14,328 nt of DNA from JAEELC01 sp963605425 (GTDB lineage: Bacteria; Bacillota_I; Bacilli_A; Acholeplasmatales; Anaeroplasmataceae): the NCBI GenBank assembly GCA_963605425.1, contig CAVCUQ010000037.1:1-14328 (forward strand), read 5' to 3'. Each line of letters opens with the position of its first letter. Position 1 is the first letter of the stretch. Shown piece after piece: positions 7,207-14,321 of the stretch. Under the pieces are notes generated by a model. The model was not told the origin of the DNA and did no database searches. It was given only the letters and a program-made list of their open reading frames with translations. A program made the position numbers and the translations under genes.

Positions 7207-8843
7207 TGGCTATAGTTATAGATGGAAAAATTTATCGTAATTTACAAGAACAAGTACAAAAGAATAAGGACGATATAGAAAAGTTACAATCTGATGAAAC
7301 TGATATACAAACGGCTTTAAATGGTAAACAAGACAAGTTAACTGCTGGGGATAATATTACAATAGTTGATAATGTTATAAGTTCTACAGGTGGTGATGTG
7401 GATGCGGAAGCAGAAGCAAGAGAGGAAGCAGACAAGGCTTTATCCGATAGAATTGATATAGTTAATACTAATGTTGCTGCTGAGAGTAAATCTAGAGCGG
7501 ATGCAGACACTATAATAAACTTCAAGATTAATTCTTTAGATAACGGGTTGAAAAGTGAAATCTCTCGTGCTATGACTGCTGAAACATTAAATGCCCAAAA
7601 TATAGAAACTAAACAAGATAAACTTACAGTAGGAGATCCTATTGAAATTGATGGGGACAAATACACTTTACAAATAGTGAATAATACTATAAGTTTAGTA
7701 AAATATGAAGATCCTTTATGCTTTGAAAGTGATACTCAATTTACTTTAGCTGTATCCTTAGATAATGCTGATACTACTTTGGAATATAGTTTAGATGGAG
7801 AGGAATGAAGTTCTTATACAAGTAAGGATACCCTTACATCAACTAATAATAAAATATATTTAAGAGGTACGGGTGGAACACATATGTGCACATCGGCTAA
7901 TGGTGAAAGCGATGATAATTTGGTATGAACTTTTAATAATGCTACTAATTTAAAAGTAAGTGGAAGCGTAGATTCCTTGCTAGATTATAGAAAAACACCT
8001 ATGTTAGCTAATAATGCTTATAATTCTTTATTTATTGGATTACCTATAATAACGGCTCCTAAATTACCTAATTTAACGTTGGCTACAAGTTGTTATATGT
8101 TCATGTTCCAAAACTGCACTTCCCTAATACAAGCACCTGAATTACCTGCTATTAATATGGCTAGTTATTGTTATCATTACATGTTCAGCGGATGCACTTC
8201 CCTAACACAAGCACCTAAATTACCTTCTATTAATATGGCTAGTTATTGTTATGAGTACATGTTCTCCAGATGCACTTCCCTAACACAAGCACCTGAATTA
8301 CCTGCTACGAATTTGGCTAATTATTGTTATGAGTACATGTTCTACGGCTGCTCTTCCCTAACACAAGCACCTGAATTACCTGCTACGAATTTGGCTAATT
8401 ATTGTTATTACAGAATGTTCGAAAGATGCACTTCCCTAACACAAGCGCCTGTATTACCTGCTATTAATATGGCTAGTTATTGTTATGCAACTATGTTCTA
8501 CGGCTGCACTTCCCTAACACAAGCACCTGAATTACCTGCTACGAGTTTGGCTGGGGAGTGTTATTATAACATGTTCCACGGATGCACTTCCCTAACACAA
8601 GCACCTGAATTACCTGCTATTAATATGCAGTCTATGTGTTATTCAAAAATGTTCATGAATTGCACGTCTATTAAAATATCCGAAACACAAACAAATGAAT
8701 ATAAAACTGCATTTACAATACCATCAAGCGGAACTGGAAGTTCAATATATTCTGATTGAAACCAAGATATGTTCACTGGAACTGGTGGAACATTTACTGG
8801 AAACCCAAGTGTTAACACAACATACTATGGAGCTTGAGAATAA
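7206..8843 (+). CDS. Fibre / host-binding protein with leucine-rich repeats
   Basis: 545 aa through four TGA codons (7806, 7926, 8757, 8835). Domains in order: a coiled-coil start (about 8-38); GKQDKLTAGDNITI with NVISSTGG (40-63), a motif common in fibre proteins of Firmicutes phages; a second coiled-coil (66-135); a second KQDKLTVGDPIEI copy (136-148); a small beta-rich part (150-290); eight 26-residue leucine-rich repeats (about 295-512) of the type CTSLTQAPELPA..LA.YCY..MF; and a Gly/Thr-rich tail ending AWE. The repeats resemble BspA-like surface LRRs (LRR_5 / DUF285), which bind host surfaces. The protein is probably a head or tail fibre that adsorbs to the host. It is the last late gene and runs into the shared terminator. 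Confidence 0.82.
8115..8738 (+). repeat. Eight 78-bp tandem repeats encoding the LRR domain
   Basis: The block beginning tgcacttccctaacacaagc recurs at 8115, 8193, 8271, 8349, 8427, 8505, 8583 and 8661, exactly 78 bp (26 codons) apart. The last unit is diverged. Some neighbouring units share long identical stretches, while the variable positions (INMASY, TNLANY, TSLAGE; GC, RC, NC) shuffle between units. This suggests unequal recombination or gene conversion that changes the binding face. Confidence 0.95.
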
Positions 8844-8852
8844 TTCAAAAAT

Positions 8853-8878
8853 AAAAAGGAACCTTCGGGTTCCTTTTT
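8853..8878. terminator. Bidirectional intrinsic terminator between convergent operons
   Basis: GGAACC (8858-8863), loop TTCG, GGTTCC (8868-8873), flanked by A5 on the left and T-run on the right, so that each strand ends in a U-run after a stable tetraloop hairpin. It separates the fibre stop (8843) from the ATPase stop (8880) and would end both transcription units. Confidence 0.95.
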
Positions 8879-8879
8879 T

Positions 8880-10076
8880 TTATTTTCTCGGCTTTAATAA
8901 CTGTATCTGACCTTGGAATTTCTTAAATGTACTTAAATCTTTAAATGTAAATGATCTCGTGTCAAATAGCGTTATTATATTGTTTTGTAAGTCAGGATTG
9001 AATATTTCATCAAGATAAGGTCGCATAGCAATTATAGTGGCTGTTTGACCGTTATATGGCGATATTACATTACCATCTCAAACTGTGAATCAAGTAGATT
9101 TATCTTTCCTAAATTTAATTATACTTGTAGGTTTATTACATCTCTTACGGTTGATTAAACTAGTATCTACTATAACTTCATTGGTAAATGTAGAACTATT
9201 ACCACTTAATATTTCAGCTGCAGAACCATTTCTCATTGCTCTATAGGATTCTGTAGGTTCCATATATTCTATTACCGCTCTTTTACCAAAGTCATAATTC
9301 TTATATTTCTCATGTATTATTTGCATTTCTTTATCTGTTCTAGCATGTTTATACTCTTTAATCATTTGGTTTAGTATCTTCTTATTTTTAACTAATTTGT
9401 ATCTTCCAAACTTATCAGGTAGGAAATTAACTGCTACTAACAAATCTGAGGCTTCTTGTAATGTATTACCTATACATATTATTCTTATATTATGTTTACT
9501 ATTACGGACAATGTTTTCAACTTCATTGGCAAAGGCATATACTATATCAAAGGAATTCTTTTCATTGGCTTCTCTATTCATTTCATCTAAGCATATATTA
9601 TAATAAGCATTTGGTTTCTTTAAATAATCTTTATCAAAGAATCCTTGACCTTTATCGGAATAGAATGTACTTAATGCTAAAACCTTACACATTAATGTTT
9701 TCTTTTCAGAACCATCGGGGTTGTAAGTAATATTATAAACATTCTCCCCTCTTGTTTTAAGGTTTAGATTATACCTTCTTCTTAAGTCTGGGTCAACTAG
9801 TTTTTCAGCATTATTATTTAATAATTTTCTTGTACCTGCTTCAGTTAATCTTAACCAGTAAAATGGTCTACCATATTCAAAGAATTGATGTACGAAGAAG
9901 TCTGTAACGGCATATGACTTACCTGCCATTCTACCACCAAGTAGATAATAATATATGGCTCAGTCATAACCTAATATGCTTCTTAATTTATAGAAAGGAA
10001 GTTTAGTCTTTTTAATTAAGGCTAAACTTTGTTTATGAAGAGCTATAAGTTCGGGATCTATGTCTTTTTTACTCAC
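8880..10076 (-). CDS. DNA packaging ATPase (phi29 gp16-like)
   Basis: 398 aa, from a GTG start (10076) after a GGAG site, through three TGA codons (9962, 9092, 9080 at their 5' base). The ATG at 9929 is inside Walker A and cannot be the start. Walker A is GGRMAGKS (residues 47-54), Walker B is ICLDE (161-165), and IICIGNT (199-205) is a likely sensor/coupling motif. The C-terminal half would be the vestigial nuclease-like RNA/DNA-binding domain of gp16. It hydrolyses ATP to push DNA through the connector, in phi29 on a pRNA ring; a pRNA-like RNA is predicted at 659-778. Gp16 is 332 aa. Here the gene ends the minus-strand operon with the replication genes, while in phi29 it lies with the late genes. 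It overlaps the previous gene by 8 bases. Confidence 0.9.
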
Positions 10077-10629
10077 CGTAATTCTCCTTTGTTATTAAAG
10101 GTTTATAATTCTCTGACTTAGGAGATAGATTAGTATATACATAGAATTGTCTTCCATTTGATTTAAAAGCATATTTCCTATAGGAAATACCATCAATAGT
10201 TGCATAACCTTTATATTTAACATCACTTATTTTATTAAATGTACCTTTTTTACGGGTTTTATCGTATGTTTCCGTGTTTACCATATTTCTGTAAACACCT
10301 AGATTTTTCAATTCTTGTTTAATTGAATCGGAATAGAAATCTTCCTGAGATACATATGCTCTACTTCTTCTAAATGCTTCAACTGCTTGTTTAACAGTGA
10401 AATCATCATTATGTAATAGGTATACTTTTACCTCATTTCTAATAACTCTACGTAAACCTTCATAATCTTTTCCTTCGTAAAGATTCTTTAAATAAGGTTG
10501 ATAACTGTTTCCTCATTTTTTCATTGAGTATTTTCTGATTTCTTGATCTATCTCATCATTGGTTCATTCAGCCCTTGATTTCTTAATTACCTTATGTATT
10601 TCTTCTGCTACATATTTGTATTTAGCCAT
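10069..10629 (-). CDS. Terminal protein candidate (protein primer)
   Basis: 186 aa read through two TGA codons (AEW-TND and KKW-GNS). I do not recognise the family. It is basic and Tyr/Lys-rich, mostly helical to about residue 120, with a beta-rich C-terminus (KYKGYATIDGISYRKYAF then YVYTN). It lies 3 bases downstream of the polymerase gene in the same operon. In phi29 the terminal protein gene neighbours the polymerase gene and its product provides the hydroxyl that primes DNA synthesis. With long ITRs and a PolB here, a terminal protein is required, and this is the best-placed basic protein of suitable size (phi29 TP is 266 aa). The many Tyr and Ser residues prevent naming the priming one. 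Alternative: another DNA-binding replication or packaging factor. Confidence 0.45.
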
Positions 10630-10632
10630 TGC

Positions 10633-11739
10633 TTATTCCTTTCTTTCTAGGTATTCTCCATTGAATTCCCATTTTTTAATAGTTTCAATTTTTACATTAG
10701 GATGATTTAATATATCATAATATTTTAAATTATTTTCTTCAACATATTTTTTAACTTTGTCTTTATTAAGACCTTTAACGGAGGGAGTAGTATAATTCCA
10801 TTGATAACCTGTATCCACATAGGCAAAATCACCTGTGTGTTCTATTTTGAAATCTCCAGGTTTATCAGATAAAGGTAATTCTGGTATTTCTTTTAGAGAA
10901 ACCAAACTATCTGTTGTGCTCCATAAACAATACTCATCATTCCAATATTTTTCAATGAACTTATTATTGTTATAAATAATGGTATTGTATAAAGGCAAAT
11001 TATGTCTTCTAATGGTTCCTACAGCATATTGATAATAAGGTTTATATCTTTCAGGGTCTTCTTTTACTTTATCTGTTACGAATTTAACCCATTTTTGCAT
11101 ACCTTCATCTATTTCTGCTTTGAAGATATGTGCACAAACCGTATCACATGGTCCATAAACAGGTATTCCATCAGTATTAAATCCAATTTCATTATTTTTA
11201 GGAGATCTGTAACTGTCTATTAATTTTGTTGGAACTAATAAATTCTTACATGTTCCTAAATATGCCTTATTTCTATCATAACCAATACAATTATTGAATC
11301 TTTTATTAACATATTTAGGATTATGTCTGGAGTAAGGGGACACCACTGCTATATCTATATTACAGTCTTCTATTTTGCAAAATCTTCTAAAATAGGCGTA
11401 GGTTTTATATCCTGTGCTTTCAGGAGCTGAAGCCTCATATTCAGAATCTTCATAATCCTTAAAAAGACTAGTTTTATAATTAAGCCATTTATTACCTGCT
11501 CTATATGTTAAATATGCAAAATTATTAGCTATTTGTAGATAAGCGTACCATGTTTTACCAAAATATTGTGTAGGCATATTATTAGCCTTATATTCTTTAT
11601 CTGCATTGTAGCAATTGATATATTTATCAAATATAATTGTTCTGCCTAAAGAATATACTATTCCAAGATTTTCGTTAAATTTTTGTTGACTACATTCTAC
11701 ATATGTAAGTTGTGTTAATCCTCTTCCTCCGTAAGCCAT
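10633..11739 (-). CDS. Miniature family B DNA polymerase (protein-primed type)
   Basis: 368 aa, start fixed by AAGGAGG 7 bases before the ATG. The polymerase motifs are visible. Motif A is CIGYDRNKAYLGTC (D155, Y160; phi29 has FDVNSLYP). Motif B is KPYYQYAVG (K233 to G241; phi29 KLMLNSLYG, same spacing). Motif C is WSTTDS (D277; phi29 YCDTDS). After motif C, EIPELPLSDKPGDFKIEH parallels the phi29 stretch with PE, D, K, LGYWAHE. The usual first Asp of motif C is Thr, but the metal-binding second Asp remains. phi29 polymerase has 572 aa; here the N-terminal exonuclease domain and most of the insertion between motifs A and B are missing. All seven Trp codons are TGG, unlike the neighbours. Probably the replicative, protein-primed polymerase; loss of activity cannot be excluded. 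Confidence 0.75.
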   Translation of the reverse strand: MAYGGRGLTQLTYVECSQQKFNENLGIVYSLGRTIIFDKYINCYNADKEYKANNMPTQYFGKTWYAYLQIANNFAYLTYRAGNKWLNYKTSLFKDYEDSEYEASAPESTGYKTYAYFRRFCKIEDCNIDIAVVSPYSRHNPKYVNKRFNNCIGYDRNKAYLGTCKNLLVPTKLIDSYRSPKNNEIGFNTDGIPVYGPCDTVCAHIFKAEIDEGMQKWVKFVTDKVKEDPERYKPYYQYAVGTIRRHNLPLYNTIIYNNNKFIEKYWNDEYCLWSTTDSLVSLKEIPELPLSDKPGDFKIEHTGDFAYVDTGYQWNYTTPSVKGLNKDKVKKYVEENNLKYYDILNHPNVKIETIKKWEFNGEYLERKE

Positions 11740-11750
11740 TAGAGACCTCC

Positions 11751-12824
11751 TTATTTATTAAGTATTTTTTGTTTTAATTTCTCAAACCTTTCCTTTTCCT
11801 CCGCTGTTAATTCCCTTTTTTCAGTTGGTTCTTTTTTACCATCTTCCATTCAGGTTTTGAATAAATTTTTTATTTCATAATAATTATTTTCTGAATATGC
11901 TTTATAGCCTTTGCTTTTACATTGTTCCTTATAATTTTCATATGTTGCAGAGCCCATTCCACATAAATATACGCTATTTTCTTTCATTAAATATTTATGG
12001 GTTTCGTTTAGGAATTGATCTCTTCAATTAACATTTTCAAAGGCTAATGCTCTTCTACAAAACCATAATAGTTCTTCTTCTGTATATTTCTTATCCTTTA
12101 ACCAAACATTAGGATTCTTAATAACCGTATTTCTTTCGTAATAAATAATTCTTCTTAATATTCCAGTATCTGTTACATCTATTTTAGGGGCTTTATTACA
12201 ACAATAGAATAATCCACTATTACTTATTATTTCATGAGGTCTCATATTCTTAGGGTTTATTATCATTGGTTGCTTGGAAACTAATTGTTTTAAAACCTTA
12301 CAATCGATATCACCTTTAGATAACTCATCTGAACATATTAATCTATGTTTAACTGCTTCAGCTACTACAAATGGATTACTTAAATCACTTAATGAGGCAT
12401 TGGAACAATCATTAAATATTTGTCTTACAATATTTAAATAAGTACTTTTACCACTACCACCTACCCCACAAGTAATGAACATTACTTCCTCTTGTGGGTG
12501 GTATAGTAGTATATTTAATATTTGATATTGCTTATCATCTAAATCAAATGGTGAACCTTCATTGCTTGTAATAGCACCTAATTTCTTTGCTTTAGTTACA
12601 ATGGGTAAATCTGGTCAACGCTTTTCAGGTTCATTATAATATGATAATATACTAATTACATTATTAATATCAGCTGGTTTAAGAATACCTCCATTTACGG
12701 AGCATATATAAGCAGGTACATTAGTTATTTCAGTATTAGTGGCTTTAGAGAATATTTTATCATTTATATACTCTACAGAATTGGATAATTGCTTGAATAA
12801 ATAATTTAGTTTTGCATCATTCAT
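11751..12824 (-). CDS. Superfamily 3 helicase (D5/P4-type)
   Basis: 357 aa through three TGA codons (5' bases 12617, 12026, 11852); the ATG at 12482 is internal, just before Walker A. Walker A is GVGGSGKST (120-128), Walker B is LICSDE (162-167), motif C is LFYCCN followed by KAPKI (205-215), and the arginine finger is RRII (224-227). KQLVSKQPMIINPK between B and C is also typical of SF3. The N-terminal 110 residues are not recognised and show no primase motifs. SF3 helicases form hexamers that unwind DNA at viral origins. phi29 has none, since its polymerase displaces the strand itself. Here it lies directly upstream of the reduced polymerase, whose ATG follows after 11 bases. The C-terminus (about 290-357) is charged and helical. 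Confidence 0.87.
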
Positions 12825-13073
12825 TTACTTCTCCTCAGTTATAGTATAGAGTATATATTGACTTTTAATTGCATCTATAACCAATTTATTGTAATGTTCT
12901 GCAACATCCCATAAATAGTAGTTATTTGTTGGGTCTACTTTCTCTAATAAGTTAACATATTCATATAAATCTTGTTGACTTTCTTTACATAAGCCGTCTA
13001 ATAAAAAGTGTGTTTTATTGTTTATTTTATATTGATACCTTGATGCCTTAGGTGTTATTACTACATATTTCAT
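12825..13073 (-). CDS. Hypothetical protein, 82 aa
   Basis: Not recognised. A short beta-like, basic start (KYVVITPKASRYQYKI) leads into a helical second half with Tyr and aromatic residues. No Cys-pair zinc site, no membrane segment. Its ATG overlaps the stop of the gene before (TAATG) and its stop directly abuts the helicase ATG, so it is translated with the replication genes. It may be a DNA-binding or helicase-loading factor (inference from place only). Confidence 0.75.
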   Translation of the reverse strand: MKYVVITPKASRYQYKINNKTHFLLDGLCKESQQDLYEYVNLLEKVDPTNNYYLWDVAEHYNKLVIDAIKSQYILYTITEEK

Positions 13074-13264
13074 TAGAAGATATCCCTTTCTATGCTATCT
13101 TCATCATTTTCGTTTGCTTCTTGTGCTTCAATCCATCTTTGTACATAATCATATGACTCTATATAGTCTGTACATAAGGAATACATAACTTCTGCTAAAT
13201 CCATATCAAAGGCATAGTCATCTAATTGTTTAAAATCTTGTCTTAATTTTTCTTCGTTATCCAT
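13073..13264 (-). CDS. Hypothetical acidic protein, 63 aa
   Basis: Not recognised. It is very acidic (many Asp and Glu), predicted all-helical, with Tyr residues spread through it. Ribosome site GAAGGAG is well spaced before the ATG. It sits 3 bases after the previous gene and overlaps the next ATG by one base. Small acidic early proteins of phages often mimic DNA or bind host enzymes, but nothing here shows that. Confidence 0.7.
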   Translation of the reverse strand: MDNEEKLRQDFKQLDDYAFDMDLAEVMYSLCTDYIESYDYVQRWIEAQEANENDEDSIERDIF

Positions 13265-13267
13265 AAA

Positions 13268-13480
13268 TTACTCCTTCTCTAATAATTCCTTAAGATGTTT
13301 TGTTTCTTCTTTCATAAATTTAAAATAACTGTTTGAAATAGAAAGTAAAACATTGGAATAATCAGCATCATTCCATTCTGAATTAAAAAAAACATCTATA
13401 TCATTATTTAACATTTCATATGTTTCTTTTAATTGTTCTATATAAGTTTTAATAAGTTGTCTAGCGTCTTTATTCAACAT
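13268..13480 (-). CDS. Hypothetical helical protein, 70 aa
   Basis: Not recognised. Predicted two long helices (about 3-30 and 40-68) with Leu/Ile spacing that would allow a coiled-coil, joined by an acidic turn around EWNDADY. Ribosome site AAAGGAG precedes the ATG at normal spacing. A hairpin (13504-13538) lies between this gene and the 56-aa gene before it. Confidence 0.7.
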   Translation of the reverse strand: MLNKDARQLIKTYIEQLKETYEMLNNDIDVFFNSEWNDADYSNVLLSISNSYFKFMKEETKHLKELLEKE

Positions 13481-13503
13481 ATATAATCTCCTTTATTTTA
13501 AAT

Positions 13504-13538
13504 GAAGAGGATAGAGGACTAACCTCTATTCACTCTTC
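13504..13538 (-). terminator. Two-part hairpin between early genes (attenuator candidate)
   Basis: Inner stem TAGAGG (13512-13517) with CCTCTA (13523-13528), 5-base loop; outer stem GAAGAG (13504-13509) with CTCTTC (13533-13538), separated by a small internal loop. In transcript direction there is no U-run, so it is more likely an attenuator, processing site or mRNA-end structure. It includes the stop codon and last codons of the 56-aa gene. Confidence 0.5.
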
Positions 13539-13696
13539 TTAGATGTTGTTTTACTAGCATTTTGACAAGCATATGCTACTAAACCTTCATTAATAAATGT
13601 AACGCAACCATTTTCTAAGACAATTCTGATAAATCTATGTCCCTTTTCGTTTTCATAAGCGTTTACTGATTTTGTTTTTACTACTAAATTTTCCAT
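13526..13696 (-). CDS. Hypothetical small basic protein, 56 aa
   Basis: Not recognised. It begins MENLVVKTKSVNAYEN; a probable beta-sheet protein in its first 40 residues (RFIRIVLENGCVTFINEGLVAY), with a Lys/Ser/Thr tail. The ribosome site GGAG stands about 10 bases before the ATG. It is the second gene of the minus-strand operon, after the regulator. A small beta fold plus a basic tail would suit nucleic-acid binding, but this is only a guess. Confidence 0.7.
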   Translation of the reverse strand: MENLVVKTKSVNAYENEKGHRFIRIVLENGCVTFINEGLVAYACQNASKTTSKKSE

Positions 13697-13718
13697 GTTT
13701 TATGTCTCCTTTTAATAA

Positions 13719-13910
13719 TTATTCGTTAATAGTATTTGTTTTTGCTTTTTCAGCTTCAATATGTTCTTCAATAAATTCTTGAAGTAACTTACTTAGTGTT
13801 TTACCTGTTCGTTCACATAATTGATCTAAATAATAAATTTGTGATAGTGGAACTGAAAGGTTAATAACTGCTTTACGTTCTTTGTTATTTGACTTTGTTA
13901 ATAGTGCCAT
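13719..13910 (-). CDS. Ribbon-helix-helix transcription regulator
   Basis: 63 aa, first gene of the early operon, with a strong AAGGAGG site. After a basic arm, KAVINLSVPLSQIYYLDQL gives the beta strand with alternating residues and helix 1; ERTGKTLSKLLQEFIEEHI gives the turn and helix 2. This is the CopG/Arc-type fold and length. Such dimers bind short inverted repeats. The perfect inverted repeat at 14062-14085, in front of the outer early promoter, is a candidate operator. It may repress its own operon or activate the late promoter, the role phi29 p4 plays with an unrelated fold (inference). Confidence 0.8.
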   Translation of the reverse strand: MALLTKSNNKERKAVINLSVPLSQIYYLDQLCERTGKTLSKLLQEFIEEHIEAEKAKTNTINE

Positions 13911-13933
13911 ATTTTAATACCTCCTTACATATA

Positions 13934-13963
13934 TATTATACAATTATTTGTTTTAATTTTAAC
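13934..13963 (-). promoter_or_regulatory. Inner early promoter
   Basis: In minus-strand direction: GTTAAA (13963-13958), a 17-bp spacer, TATAAT (13940-13935) within the shared core ATTGTATAATA. The start would fall about 13928, giving an 18-base leader with AAGGAGG before the regulator ATG at 13910. Confidence 0.7.
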
Positions 13964-14061
13964 CTATTTTATTTATTTTATCTAGAACCTAAATAATGTT
14001 ATTATTAACCCCTAGGGGCTAGGGGCTAATTAGGAGGTAGATATGAAGAAATAGGACTAAC
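13964..14061. other. Non-coding early leader with palindromes
   Basis: There is no real gene. It holds AATAAT/ATTATT (13992-13997 with 14001-14006), the perfect palindrome CCCCTAGGGG (14009-14018) followed by another aggggct copy, and on the plus strand a strong AGGAGG (14032-14037) before a three-codon frame ATG-AAG-AAA-TAG (14043-14054). Transcripts from the outer early promoter would cross it and could fold here. Confidence 0.5.
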
Positions 14062-14085
14062 GTAAATAACCGTTAAATTATTTAC
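14062..14085. promoter_or_regulatory. Perfect inverted repeat, candidate operator
   Basis: GTAAATAA (14062-14069) and TTATTTAC (14078-14085) form an 8-bp perfect inverted repeat with an 8-bp centre. It starts right where a transcript from TATAAT (14097-14092, minus strand) would begin, a position suited to repression. The RHH protein is the obvious candidate ligand (inference). Confidence 0.5.
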
Positions 14086-14090
14086 ATTAT

Positions 14091-14101
14091 TATTATACAA
14101 T
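14091..14101 (-). promoter_or_regulatory. Outer early promoter core
   Basis: Minus-strand ATTGTATAATA, with TATAAT at 14097-14092. The best -35 (TTGTTA, 14122-14117) is 19 bp away, longer than ideal, and straddles the inner edge of the right ITR. It is nearly the same as the late promoter at the other end (ATTGTATAATAATA in both). Confidence 0.55.
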
Positions 14102-14118
14102 TAGTTTGAGTAAAAATA

Positions 14119-14321
14119 ACAATTTTTTCAACCACATTACATAACTTCTAAAAATCGCGTACAATCCATTTGTTTAAATAGCATGTATAAAATATCATCT
14201 GTTATATTAAAATCGTGTAATAGCTAAATTTGACGTCATATCTGAGGTAGTAGGGGCTACTAACACTGCTTTAGTATTGTTAGTGGGGAATAATGTCTGT
14301 AAGGCATTAGACCTGTTGTTG
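14119..14321. repeat. Right inverted terminal repeat (203 bp)
   Basis: Reverse complement of 446-648. The last seven bases of the window (14322-14328) differ from the left arm only by transitions, so the similarity may continue in a variant form beyond the window. Nothing equivalent to the 445-bp left outer arm is present, so the true right terminus is probably missing. Confidence 0.93.
14257..14312 (-). repeat. Double-hairpin element, mirror copy in the right ITR
   Basis: Exact mirror of the copy at 455-510, with both hairpins and the ACTAAAGC loop on the minus strand. The genome therefore has at least four copies: two at the left end, one at the right end and one before the capsid gene. 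Confidence 0.85.

Noticed and set aside
7232..7666. 144-aa open frame on the minus strand inside the fibre gene
   Set aside because: Shadow of the coiled-coil coding region; no ribosome site, composition rich in Ser and Leu typical of an antisense frame.
8695..8910. 71-aa plus-strand frame over the end of the fibre gene
   Set aside because: It crosses the terminator and is out of frame with the fibre, which is clearly coding to 8843.
9397..9730. Plus-strand frames opposite the packaging ATPase
   Set aside because: Antisense shadows of a gene with clear Walker motifs; no ribosome sites.
9090..9929. ATPase gene starting at the ATG at 9929
   Set aside because: That Met lies inside the Walker A motif; the frame continues upstream through a TGA to a GTG with a ribosome site at 10076.
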